NCBI GenBank assembly: GCA_003162935.1
Contig: PLUW01000034.1
Span: 1-34,429 of the forward strand
Reading direction: 5' to 3'
DNA: 34,429 bases
Source: Acidobacteriaceae bacterium
Lineage (GTDB): Bacteria > Acidobacteriota > Terriglobia > Terriglobales > Acidobacteriaceae
Shown: piece after piece, positions 23,995 through 31,238 of the stretch
How the letters are laid out: each line of letters begins with the position of its first letter
Numbering within the stretch: the first letter of the stretch is position 1
Position numbers and translations under genes: made by a program
Notes under the pieces: model-generated
Database searches by the model: none
Told to the model about the DNA's origin: nothing
Seen by the model: the letters and a program-made list of their open reading frames with translations, nothing else

Positions 23995-24774
23995 ATGTCT
24001 GAAATCCTGCCAGCGATATTTTTCGGACACGGCAATCCGATGAACGCCCTCTCGGACAACCACTACACCGTGGGATGGCGGCAAATCGGCGCACAAACGC
24101 GCAGGCCCAAGGCGATTCTGTCGATTTCCGCGCATTGGTTTGTCCCCGGAACCGGCGTCACCATCAGTACGTCTCCGCGAACCATTCACGATTTCGGCGG
24201 CTTTCCGCCCGAACTCTACCGCGTGCAGTATCCCGCTCCGGGCGATCCCGAACTTGCTCGCAGAGTGCAAAGCCTGTTGCAACCCCTGCCGGTAAAATCC
24301 GACAACGCATGGGGGCTCGATCATGGGACCTGGTCTGTGCTGAAACATGTATATCCCGATGCCGATATCCCGGTCGTGCAACTCAGCATCGACGAAACCC
24401 AGCCGGCATCCTTCCACTTTGAAATCGGCCAAAGACTCGCGCCCCTGCGAGGCGAAGGCATTCTGATTGTCGGCAGCGGGAACCTGGTTCACAATCTCCA
24501 CGCTTACGCCTGGGGACGCCACATGCCCGATCCCTACGATTGGGCGGTTCGCTTCGAGCAAGAAGCCAGGGAGATGATGGTGGCCGGCGAATACAATCCG
24601 CTCATCGATTACGCACGCCTCGGACCAGACGCTCAGCTCTCCATTCCAACTCCCGATCACTACCTGCCCATGCTGTACGTACTGGGCAGCCGCCAGCAGG
24701 GCGAAGTTGTCACTTTTCCGATCGAAGGCGTCGACGGAGGGTCCATATCGATGCTGACGGTGCAGGTCGGATAG
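23995..24774 (+). CDS. LigB-type extradiol dioxygenase (4,5-DOPA dioxygenase/YgiD family)
   Basis: A 259-residue class III extradiol dioxygenase. Metal- and substrate-site histidines are seen in FFGHGNPMNAL (H12), SISAHWF, LDHGTWSVLKH and GSGNLVHNLHAY; the HDFGGFPPELYRVQYPAPG block is typical of the YgiD/DODA branch. Family members cleave catechol-type rings such as L-DOPA using Zn or Fe, but true substrates in bacteria are often unknown. ATG 23995 is the start because homologues begin just before the FFGHG strand. It is divergent from the S1 gene (154-bp gap) and 105 nt upstream of the corrinoid protein gene on the same strand, so a shared message is possible. Confidence 0.88.
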   Translation: MSEILPAIFFGHGNPMNALSDNHYTVGWRQIGAQTRRPKAILSISAHWFVPGTGVTISTSPRTIHDFGGFPPELYRVQYPAPGDPELARRVQSLLQPLPVKSDNAWGLDHGTWSVLKHVYPDADIPVVQLSIDETQPASFHFEIGQRLAPLRGEGILIVGSGNLVHNLHAYAWGRHMPDPYDWAVRFEQEAREMMVAGEYNPLIDYARLGPDAQLSIPTPDHYLPMLYVLGSRQQGEVVTFPIEGVDGGSISMLTVQVG

Positions 24775-24879
24775 GCGGAAAATCTCGATGTGCCGCAGAT
24801 CACATTTTTGTGGCTGTCGCTGACGTATAATCCGCGCCGGATCGGCCTGATCCTTCGGCTGACCTCAAACGGAGGCTCT

Positions 24880-25542
24880 GTGTCGGACCCACTTTTCGGA
24901 GCAATGCGCCAAAGCGTCATCGACGGCGCGCCAGATAAGGCCGCGGAATTGGCGCAGCAGGCGCTCGACAGCGGTGTCGATCCGCTCGAGGCCGTGAACC
25001 ACGGATTTGCCGCGGGCATCACCTTCGCCGGCGATCAATTCGGGTGCGGCCAGATGTTTCTGCCCGATCTGCTGGCTTCGGCCGAAGCGATGCAGGCTGC
25101 CATGAAGATTCTTGAACCGGAAATGCTGAAACGCGGCTCCGAGCGTGAGACCTTGGGCAAGGTCGTCCTCGGCACCGCCCGCGGCGATATCCACGACATC
25201 GGCAAAAACCTGGTCGCGACGATTCTTTCCGCCAGCGGCTTCCAGATCTTCGACCTCGGCACCAGCGTGACGCCCGAGCAATTCGTCGCCAAGGCACGCG
25301 AGATCGATGCCGATATTGTCGGCGTCTCCGCCTTGCTGACCACGACCATGGCCGGACAGAAAGCCGTGATCGAAGCCCTGGACCGCAATGGTATGCGGCC
25401 ACGCGTAAAAGCGATTATCGGCGGCGCCGCTATCACCCAGAAATGGGCGGCTGAAATCGGCGCCGACGGCTATTCGCGAAATGCCATCGATGCGCTCGAA
25501 CTGGCAAAGAACCTGATGGGCAAAGGAACGGCCGCCGCATGA
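24880..25542 (+). CDS. Corrinoid (vitamin B12) methyltransferase protein, MttC/MtbC type
   Basis: A 220-residue protein. Residues 1-85 are the helical cap domain of methyltransferase corrinoid proteins; residues 93-215 are the B12-binding Rossmann domain with the cobalt-ligand motif D103-I-H105-D-I-G108, the GVSALLTTTM segment and the IIGGAAI loop. It carries a methyl group on cobalamin between two methyltransferases. GTG 24880 is preceded by GGAGG at 24871-24875 and gives the usual family length; the longer frame from 24790 adds an unrelated leader. It overlaps the MttB-family gene by 4 nt (ATGA), so the two form a coupled pair. Confidence 0.9.
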   Translation: MSDPLFGAMRQSVIDGAPDKAAELAQQALDSGVDPLEAVNHGFAAGITFAGDQFGCGQMFLPDLLASAEAMQAAMKILEPEMLKRGSERETLGKVVLGTARGDIHDIGKNLVATILSASGFQIFDLGTSVTPEQFVAKAREIDADIVGVSALLTTTMAGQKAVIEALDRNGMRPRVKAIIGGAAITQKWAAEIGADGYSRNAIDALELAKNLMGKGTAAA

Positions 25543-26996
25543 GACCCAAAATTCAACTCTTAAGCGCTGAACTCATCGGACGCATTCTCCGCGAGGCATT
25601 CGAACTGCTGATGAACCCCGGAGTTCGCGTAGGCTCGGCGGTGGTCGAGCTACTGCAGTCGGCGGGAGTTGAAGTCAGCAATGGAGTAGCGCGTATCCCC
25701 GAGCCCCTCGTTCGGCAATGCCTGGCATCGGCTCCGCGGGATTTCTATCTGTACAACCGCCAGGGCGAAAAGGCCGTGCATTATGGCGGCGACGACGTGC
25801 ATTTCGATCCCGGCTCCTGCTGCGTGCAGATGTTCGATCCCGAAACGATGGAAGCTCGGCCTTCCGAAACGAGCGACCTTGTGCGCCTCGTGCAGGTCAC
25901 CGAAATGCTGCCACAGTTCGCCGCGCAATCCACCGCCGTCGTATGTAGTGATAGCAACCTGCCCAGCGCGATCGGCGATCTCTATCGCCTGTTCGTCGTG
26001 CTGCAACATTCCGACAAGCCGGTGGTGACGGGATCGTTCTCCGCTGCCGGACTCCAGGGCATGATCGACCTGCTGGCCGCCGACAGCGGCGGCCTAGACA
26101 AGATGCGTGAAAAGCCGCGCGCCGTCTTCGATGTCTGCCCTTCGCCTCCGTTGAACTGGTCGGAATTCGGTTCGCACAACCTGCTCGACCTGGCCCGCGC
26201 CGGCGTCCCCGCGGAAATAGTTTCCATGCCGCTGGCTGGAGGCACCGCGCCGGTGACACTCGCCGGTTCGGTGACGCAGCATGCCGCCGAAGCGCTCGCC
26301 GGCATCGTGCTGCATCAACTCGCCGGCCCCGGTTCGCCCATAGTCTGGGGAGGCGCTCCGGCCATCTTCGACATGCGCACCGGCGGCGCGCCCATGGGCG
26401 CCATCGAAACCGCTATGTTGAACCTGGCGTGCGCCGAAGTCGGCAAGCATCTTGGGCTGCCAACCCACGGCTACCTGGTCGCAACCGATTCGAAGTTTGT
26501 CGACGCCCAGGCCGGCGCGGAGAGCGCCCGCTCCGCCATGTTGGGAGCGCTCACCGGCATCAACATGATTTCCGGCGCGGGCATGATCGAATCGCTCGCC
26601 TGCCACAGCGTCGAGAAGCTCGTCATCGACGCGGAGTCGATTGCGTCGGCGCAGCGGCTGGTTCGAGGTATAGAAGCCCGAGGCATCGAAGAACGTGGCG
26701 GAGAAACCCTGGCCACTGCCATGTTTGCGCAAACCGGACTCTCCGGAGAATTTCTCAAGCTTAAGGAGACGCGCGCGCTTTTTCGGCAGGAGCAGTACCT
26801 GCCATCCAACGTCATCGATCGCAGCGCACGCGGATCGGAGCCAGCGAGCGACGTCTTTACGCGCGCGCGTGAGCGCGTCGACGAACTGGTCGGCACGTAT
26901 CGGAAGCCGGCGCTTTCCGAAGAGGTGTTGCGGAAATTTCAGGCAATCGTTACTCGCGAAAGCGCTCGCGAGGCCGAGCAGTCCGTGGCGTCGTGA
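25539..26996 (+). CDS. MttB-superfamily methyltransferase without pyrrolysine
   Basis: A 485-residue protein of the trimethylamine methyltransferase superfamily, with the family layout of an N-terminal domain (RPKIQLLSAELIGRILREA), the TIM-barrel core including VVTGSFSAAG, FDVCPSPPLNW, IVWGGAPAIFDMRTGGAPMG, and the late SGAGMIESLACHS segment. There is no in-frame UAG, so it is a non-pyrrolysine member, like the glycine betaine, proline betaine, carnitine or gamma-butyrobetaine methyltransferases. Such enzymes move a methyl group from a quaternary amine to the corrinoid protein, here encoded by the overlapping upstream gene. The methyl-accepting enzyme (MtgA-like) and reductive activase (RamA-like) are not in the window. 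The substrate is unknown. The patatin gene converges 24 nt downstream. Confidence 0.88.
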   Translation: MRPKIQLLSAELIGRILREAFELLMNPGVRVGSAVVELLQSAGVEVSNGVARIPEPLVRQCLASAPRDFYLYNRQGEKAVHYGGDDVHFDPGSCCVQMFDPETMEARPSETSDLVRLVQVTEMLPQFAAQSTAVVCSDSNLPSAIGDLYRLFVVLQHSDKPVVTGSFSAAGLQGMIDLLAADSGGLDKMREKPRAVFDVCPSPPLNWSEFGSHNLLDLARAGVPAEIVSMPLAGGTAPVTLAGSVTQHAAEALAGIVLHQLAGPGSPIVWGGAPAIFDMRTGGAPMGAIETAMLNLACAEVGKHLGLPTHGYLVATDSKFVDAQAGAESARSAMLGALTGINMISGAGMIESLACHSVEKLVIDAESIASAQRLVRGIEARGIEERGGETLATAMFAQTGLSGEFLKLKETRALFRQEQYLPSNVIDRSARGSEPASDVFTRARERVDELVGTYRKPALSEEVLRKFQAIVTRESAREAEQSVAS

Positions 26997-27020
26997 CGGG
27001 GTAACGCTGGCTCCGTGGTT

Positions 27021-27944
27021 TCAGTCCGCGGGTACTGGACTGGCGATCAACGCCGGCACTTTCACGTTCACTGGAGCCGCCGCTTCCGCCGGAACCTCCA
27101 GCCATTTGCGCACTGCCGGCAGCGCGTCGCGCATGGCCAACTCGCCGACGCGGATCAATTCGTCCGCGCGCTTGAAATCGTCATAGTCAAAGCCGGCGAC
27201 ATCGGGTTCGATCACTATGTCGGCCGCGTTTCTCCACACCGAACTCATCATCTCCTGCGCGATGGCGAACGATTGTCCGATCACGTCAAAGTAATGCCGC
27301 GGCGCGCTCGTCTTCGACCATTGCCCCTTCAGTTGCACGGCCAGCACGCGCTCCGCGCCCATTTCGCGCAGCGGGACCGTCGGCACAGGATACGACAGCA
27401 TGCCATCCACCAGCCAGCTGCCACGAATTTCGACGGGCAGAAACATTCCGGGATACGCGCAACTCGCTCGCACGGGATCGATAATCGAACCCGAAGTAAA
27501 CACCGTACCTTTGCCCGTGTTGAAGTCCGTAGCCGTCACGCCCAGTGGGATCCGCATCTCTTCAAATGTCTGCACCTTCAAAGTGCGCTGCAAGAACGCC
27601 GTCATGCGGTCGTTCGAGGCGAAGCCGTAGCGCGACAGGGTCCAGCGCGCGAAAGTCGTGAAGCGAACGTTGTGGGAGAGTTCTTCCAGCTCCGCGATCG
27701 TCAGTCCGCTGCAATACGCGGCGCCCATGATGGCGCCCACGCTGGTCCCGGCAACCATGCGCACCGGAATGCCTTCTTCCTCCAGAACCTTGAGCACGCC
27801 AATGTGCGCGATGCCGCGGGCGAAGCCTCCGCCCAGGGCGATGCCAATCGCTGGCATGCGCTGCGGCTCCGGGGCATTCGATAGTCGCGAGAGTTCACGG
27901 CCGAACGCTTGTACAGACCGAATGACTTTCCCCAGACTCTTCAT
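27021..27944 (-). CDS. Patatin-like phospholipase (RssA-type)
   Basis: A 307-residue serine lipid hydrolase. The glycine-rich oxyanion motif GGGFARG (38-44), nucleophile motif GTSVG with S68, and the dyad aspartate D180 in LVDGML are all present. The fold starts at IGIALGGG (about residue 33), which follows a basic N-terminal helix (KSLGKVIRSVQAFGRELSRL) that may contact the membrane. There is no signal peptide, so it is probably cytoplasmic or peripheral. ATG 27944 was chosen; the longer frame to 28031 adds an unlikely Cys/Arg-rich leader. It converges with the methyltransferase gene and is divergent from glpD. The lipid substrate is not known. Confidence 0.9.
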   Translation of the reverse strand: MKSLGKVIRSVQAFGRELSRLSNAPEPQRMPAIGIALGGGFARGIAHIGVLKVLEEEGIPVRMVAGTSVGAIMGAAYCSGLTIAELEELSHNVRFTTFARWTLSRYGFASNDRMTAFLQRTLKVQTFEEMRIPLGVTATDFNTGKGTVFTSGSIIDPVRASCAYPGMFLPVEIRGSWLVDGMLSYPVPTVPLREMGAERVLAVQLKGQWSKTSAPRHYFDVIGQSFAIAQEMMSSVWRNAADIVIEPDVAGFDYDDFKRADELIRVGELAMRDALPAVRKWLEVPAEAAAPVNVKVPALIASPVPAD

Positions 27945-28320
27945 AATTAGGAACCCCACGTTCCTTGCTCGCCTAAGGCTGGTCTGCTGGGGGTGGCAAA
28001 CCTCCGTTCTAATCTGTGTAAGATGCCACAAATCCGGAGGGGACTGTAGTCCACCGTTGTGCTATCGAGCAGTTAAGTCGTAATAACTGCCGAGTTACGC
28101 CAAAAAATGACACTCGGACGCCAAAGCTAACTAACTCCTTTGTCCTCATCGTGGATGTGTTTGCCGATGGAGCGCCGGGCATCCCGCTCGGCCGGCCCGG
28201 CGGCCAGGCAGGCTCGGGACCCGCTCGTCCCCCTCGCGGTAATCGGACAAGGGGATGAACCCCGCTCGCGACTTTAGGCAACGCGCGGCTCAGGCTATCC
28301 TGCCAGAACGCGGGATTGCT
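27945..28320. other. 376-bp divergent intergenic region
   Basis: No gene is supported here. The region must carry the promoters of the patatin gene and glpD, but no clear -35/-10 pair was found; a weak TTGTGC/TAATAA pair (28057, 28081) reads toward glpD. Four segments form an interlocked set of inverted repeats: GTGGCA (27993-27998) with TGCCAC (28024-28029), and CCTCCG (28001-28006) with CGGAGG (28035-28040). Further right, CCGGGC and GCCCGG around 28171-28203 form another GC-rich hairpin. Confidence 0.5.
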
Positions 28321-29949
28321 ATGACTCGATCCGAAATGCTGCGCCGCCTCGAATCCCATCCCCACGCCTGGGACATGATCGTCGTGGGCGGCGGAGCCAC
28401 CGGCGTGGGCGTTGCCATCGATGCCGCCGCGCGTGGTTACGATGTATTGCTCCTCGAACAAAGCGACTTCGGCAAAGGTACCTCCAGCCGCAGCACCAAG
28501 CTCGCCCACGGCGGCGTGCGCTATCTGGAGCAAGGCAACATCGGCCTGGTCATGGAAGCGCTCAAGGAGCGCGGCCTCCTTCTGCAAAACGCGCCCCACA
28601 TCGTGCACGACCTCGCGTTCGTCGTCCCGAATTACGACTGGTGGGAAGCCTCCTTTTACGGCCTGGGCCTCAAGCTCTATCAGTTGCTGGCCGGCAAGTA
28701 CGGCTTCGGAACCTCGCGCATTCTCTCCAAAGAAGAAACGCTGGAACATCTCCCGACCCTGAAGCAAGAAGGCCTGCGCGGCGGCGCGGTCTACTACGAC
28801 GGACAATTCGACGATGCCCGGCTGCTGATCCACATGGTGGCGACCGCATACGAGCAGGGCGCAACCTTGCTGAACTATGTCGAAGTGACGGGCCTGACCA
28901 AAGACGCTCAGGGATTTATCGACGGAGTCACCGCCCGCGACGTGGAAACGGGCAACGCGATTCGCGCCAACGCAAAAGTCGTAATCAACGCGACCGGAGC
29001 GTTTAGCGACCAGCTTCGCCTCAAGGCCGAGCCCGCAGCCGCGAAGATGATTACGCCCAGCCAGGGCATTCACCTCATCTTCGACGCCAGCTTTCTGCCG
29101 GGCAACAGCGCCGTCATGGTCCCGCACACCAGCGATGGCCGCGTGTTATTCGCGATCCCGTGGCACGGGCACACGCTGGTAGGAACCACCGACACGCCCA
29201 TTGCATCCGCAACGCTCGAGCCCGTTGCCCAAGAGCAGGAAATCGAGTTCATTCTGGCAACCGCCGGAGAATATCTGGCGAAAGCGCCGACCCGCGACGA
29301 TGTGCTGAGCGTATTCGCCGGCATCCGGCCACTAGTCGGGACAGCGGCGGGGACGGCATCAAGCACGACGACGGGCACGACCGGCGCGTCCAGCAGCAGC
29401 GTGGCCAGGACCGCGTCGCTGTCGCGCGATCATGTCATCCAAATCGACCGCTCCGGCCTGGTCACCATCTGCGGCGGCAAATGGACGACCTACCGCCACA
29501 TGGCCGAGGACTGCGTCGATCAGGCCGCAACGCTGGCGCAGCTCCCGGAAAGACTCTGCGTCACGCAGCATCTGCACATCCACGGCTTTCACGGCGCGAA
29601 CGAAGAAGCCGCATCGGAGTTCGCCGCGCTGGCAATCTACGGTTCCGATGCCCGCCAAATCCGCAAGCTGATCGAGGACGACCCCGCCCTCAACCAACCA
29701 TTGCACGCAGATCTGCCCTACCGGAAGGCGGAAGTAATCTGGGCGGTGCGAAACGAGATGGCGCGCACCGTGGAAGACATTCTCGCGAGGCGCACGCGAG
29801 CGTTGTTCCTGAATGCGCGCGCAGCTTTGGCGATGGCGCCAGCTGTTGCCGACTTGATGGCGAAAGAACTTGGCTGGGACGATCTTACCCGAACGAAACA
29901 GTTGGCCGCATTTCGGGAGGTCGCCTCGAACTTTATCCTGCTGCGGTAG
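28321..29949 (+). CDS. glpD: FAD-dependent glycerol-3-phosphate dehydrogenase
   Basis: GlpD oxidises sn-glycerol-3-phosphate to dihydroxyacetone phosphate at the inner membrane and passes electrons to quinone. The 542-residue protein has the FAD motif VVGGGATGVGVAIDAAARGY (residues about 21-40), LAHGGVRYLEQG, the substrate and FAD region NATGAFSD, LVGTTDTP and the C-terminal GGKWTTYRHMAEDCVD block. ATG 28321 starts just before the FAD strand; the upstream ATG at 28255 would add 22 residues without homology. A Thr/Ser/Gly/Ala-only segment of about 26 residues (341-366) follows GIRPLVG, where the family has a short loop. No glpK or glpF is nearby; pgsA, which uses the same substrate, is 20 kb away. 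Confidence 0.92.
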   Translation: MTRSEMLRRLESHPHAWDMIVVGGGATGVGVAIDAAARGYDVLLLEQSDFGKGTSSRSTKLAHGGVRYLEQGNIGLVMEALKERGLLLQNAPHIVHDLAFVVPNYDWWEASFYGLGLKLYQLLAGKYGFGTSRILSKEETLEHLPTLKQEGLRGGAVYYDGQFDDARLLIHMVATAYEQGATLLNYVEVTGLTKDAQGFIDGVTARDVETGNAIRANAKVVINATGAFSDQLRLKAEPAAAKMITPSQGIHLIFDASFLPGNSAVMVPHTSDGRVLFAIPWHGHTLVGTTDTPIASATLEPVAQEQEIEFILATAGEYLAKAPTRDDVLSVFAGIRPLVGTAAGTASSTTTGTTGASSSSVARTASLSRDHVIQIDRSGLVTICGGKWTTYRHMAEDCVDQAATLAQLPERLCVTQHLHIHGFHGANEEAASEFAALAIYGSDARQIRKLIEDDPALNQPLHADLPYRKAEVIWAVRNEMARTVEDILARRTRALFLNARAALAMAPAVADLMAKELGWDDLTRTKQLAAFREVASNFILLR

Positions 29950-29959
29950 CAGGCTGCTT

Positions 29960-30346
29960 TCATAACCGTTCTTTCGGCTTCACCGCTCCCCATAAAACCA
30001 CCGAGGCAATCAATCCCACCGCCGCAACCGCGCCCGGCGTGTTGTAATCCGGCCCAGGCAAGTCGCAATCCGTGCAGGGAGCGTCATCGGGCTTCTCGCT
30101 GGCATGTGCTTGCGCGAATTTTTCCGCCTCTTTGTTTCTCTTCTGAGACTTGAGCTGTTCGAGGTGGCTCTGAACGGAGTCCCAATTGGTCTGGGCTACT
30201 TGTTTGCCCGTGGTGCAGAGCGCGCAGAGCGAAGCCGCTTTGTCGAATTTCCGCTCAACTTTGTCTTGATAGAAAACAAACGACACATAACCGGCAGCCG
30301 CCAGCGTAACCACCATCGCAATCATTGCCGCTACCCTAGTCAGCAT
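29960..30346 (-). CDS. Small membrane protein with two CxxC motifs
   Basis: A 128-residue protein with a first hydrophobic helix (residues 5-26), a charged middle region (27-100) and a second helix (105-122). The middle carries C41-A-L-C44 and C91-T-D-C94 flanking a Lys/Glu-rich helix (NWDSVQSHLEQLKSQKRNKE). The four cysteines could form two disulfides or bind a metal or cluster; the N-terminal topology suggests the loop is periplasmic. It converges with glpD, only 10 nt apart, leaving no room for a separate terminator. I do not recognise a family. Confidence 0.6.
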   Translation of the reverse strand: MLTRVAAMIAMVVTLAAAGYVSFVFYQDKVERKFDKAASLCALCTTGKQVAQTNWDSVQSHLEQLKSQKRNKEAEKFAQAHASEKPDDAPCTDCDLPGPDYNTPGAVAAVGLIASVVLWGAVKPKERL

Positions 30347-30429
30347 GGCCGCAGATTATCTCACACGCGGCACCCCATGGCGCGCCCCCGGCTTCGCCCG
30401 GCCAAGCGGTTGCCGTCCAGCCGCCGCGT

Positions 30430-30458
30430 TTGTGTTTTCCACACCGCCAGCGTATAGT
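30430..30458 (+). promoter_or_regulatory. Candidate promoter of the rimP-nusA-infB operon
   Basis: A -10 TATAGT (30453-30458) lies 17 bp after a -35-like TTGTGT (30430-30435). Transcription would begin near 30465 and give a leader of about 125 nt that contains the GNRA hairpin described next. Confidence 0.45.
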
Positions 30459-30507
30459 TACCGATGAATACTGTTGTGTCGTAGTGTCAGGATTGTCGAA
30501 GCACACC

Positions 30508-30529
30508 AGTGGGCGCAAGCCCACTTTTT
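30508..30529 (+). promoter_or_regulatory. Leader hairpin with GCAA tetraloop and T run upstream of rimP
   Basis: AGTGGGC (30508-30514), a GCAA tetraloop (30515-30518) and GCCCACT (30519-30525) form a perfect 7-bp stem capped by a GNRA loop, followed by T at 30525-30529. In form this is a Rho-independent terminator placed inside the leader, 60 nt before rimP, so it may attenuate the operon. The rimP-nusA-infB operon is known to be controlled early in several bacteria, and similar hairpins upstream of rimP are, to my memory, common across phyla. It may instead be a protein-binding RNA site. Confidence 0.6.
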
Positions 30530-30588
30530 AGTTTGGGCCGGTTTGCTCGCGGAACTGGCGCGGCCTTCCGACGCAAATTGCTGAAATC

Positions 30589-31113
30589 ATGGCTCTTGAT
30601 CTGGATAGAGTCCGGCAAATCGCCGAGCGCGTTGCGGGCTCGAACGGGCTGGAAGTCGTTGAAGTCGAAGTCAGCGGAGCTGGCAAGCACCGCGCGCTTC
30701 GAGTGTTTATCGACCGTCCGGGAGCGGCACCGGCGGCGAATCGCCCCGACGGCGTGACACACGAGGATTGCTCGAAGTTCAGCCGCGAGTTTGGCACGAT
30801 CGTGGATGTCGAAGACGCGGTGCCCGGCGGATCGTATGTGCTGGAGGTTTCCTCTCCGGGACTCGACCGCAAGCTGACGAAAGCGTCTGACTTCGAACGC
30901 TTCCGCGGACAGCGCGTGAAGCTGATGACGCGCGAGCCGGTGAACGGCAACCGGCATTTTGAAGGGAAGCTGGAAAGCTTCGAGAACGGAAAGTTGCTGC
31001 TCGATCTAAGCGCGGCCAGAAAGAAAAAGATGCGCCCCAAAGAGGGCGACGCCGCGAAAGTAGAGATCGAGTTCAAGAACGTGGAGAAGGCGAATTTGGT
31101 ACCGGAAATTTGA
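30589..31113 (+). CDS. rimP: Ribosome maturation factor RimP
   Basis: RimP is needed for late 30S subunit assembly. The 174-residue protein has the N-terminal alpha/beta domain (VRQIAERVAGSNGLEVVEVE, RVFIDRPG, the SREFGTIVDVED helix and the hallmark YVLEVSSPGLDRKL) and the C-terminal SH3-like barrel (FRGQRVKLMTREPVNGNRHF, then AAKVEIEFKNVEKANLVPEI). Residues 43-50 (GAAPAANR) form a short loop insertion. It is the first gene of rimP-nusA-infB. ATG 30589 has no clear Shine-Dalgarno; the leader hairpin lies 60 nt upstream. Confidence 0.93.
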   Translation: MALDLDRVRQIAERVAGSNGLEVVEVEVSGAGKHRALRVFIDRPGAAPAANRPDGVTHEDCSKFSREFGTIVDVEDAVPGGSYVLEVSSPGLDRKLTKASDFERFRGQRVKLMTREPVNGNRHFEGKLESFENGKLLLDLSAARKKKMRPKEGDAAKVEIEFKNVEKANLVPEI

Positions 31114-31123
31114 CAAGTGCAAG

Positions 31124-31227
31124 GTTTCAGAGTTTCAGAGTTTCAAGGTTTCAAAGAGCAAAAGAATCGGTGCTCTGGCAAATCGCGGCTTTTACCTTGA
31201 AACATTGAGACCTTGAAACTCTGAAAC
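31124..31227. repeat. Tandem-octamer inverted repeat between rimP and nusA
   Basis: The left arm is four tandem octamers of the GTTTCA(G/A)(A/G) type (31124-31131, 31132-31139, 31140-31147, 31148-31155). The right arm is four octamers of the reverse type (31196-31203, 31204-31211, 31212-31219, 31220-31227). In one register 31132-31154 pairs with 31205-31227 over 23 positions with a single G-U pair; 17 of these are an exact inverted repeat. The structure ends 11 nt before the nusA ATG and fills almost the whole 125-nt gap. Confidence 0.9.
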
Positions 31228-31238
31228 CTGGATTTTCT

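Noticed and set aside
25539-26996. Pyrrolysine-containing trimethylamine methyltransferase
   Set aside because: The frame has no internal UAG and the protein belongs to the wider non-pyrrolysine MttB superfamily, so a trimethylamine function is not supported.
28009-29127. 372-residue minus-strand open frame
   Set aside because: It is antisense to glpD, whose FAD motifs are unmistakable; the minus frame has no motif.
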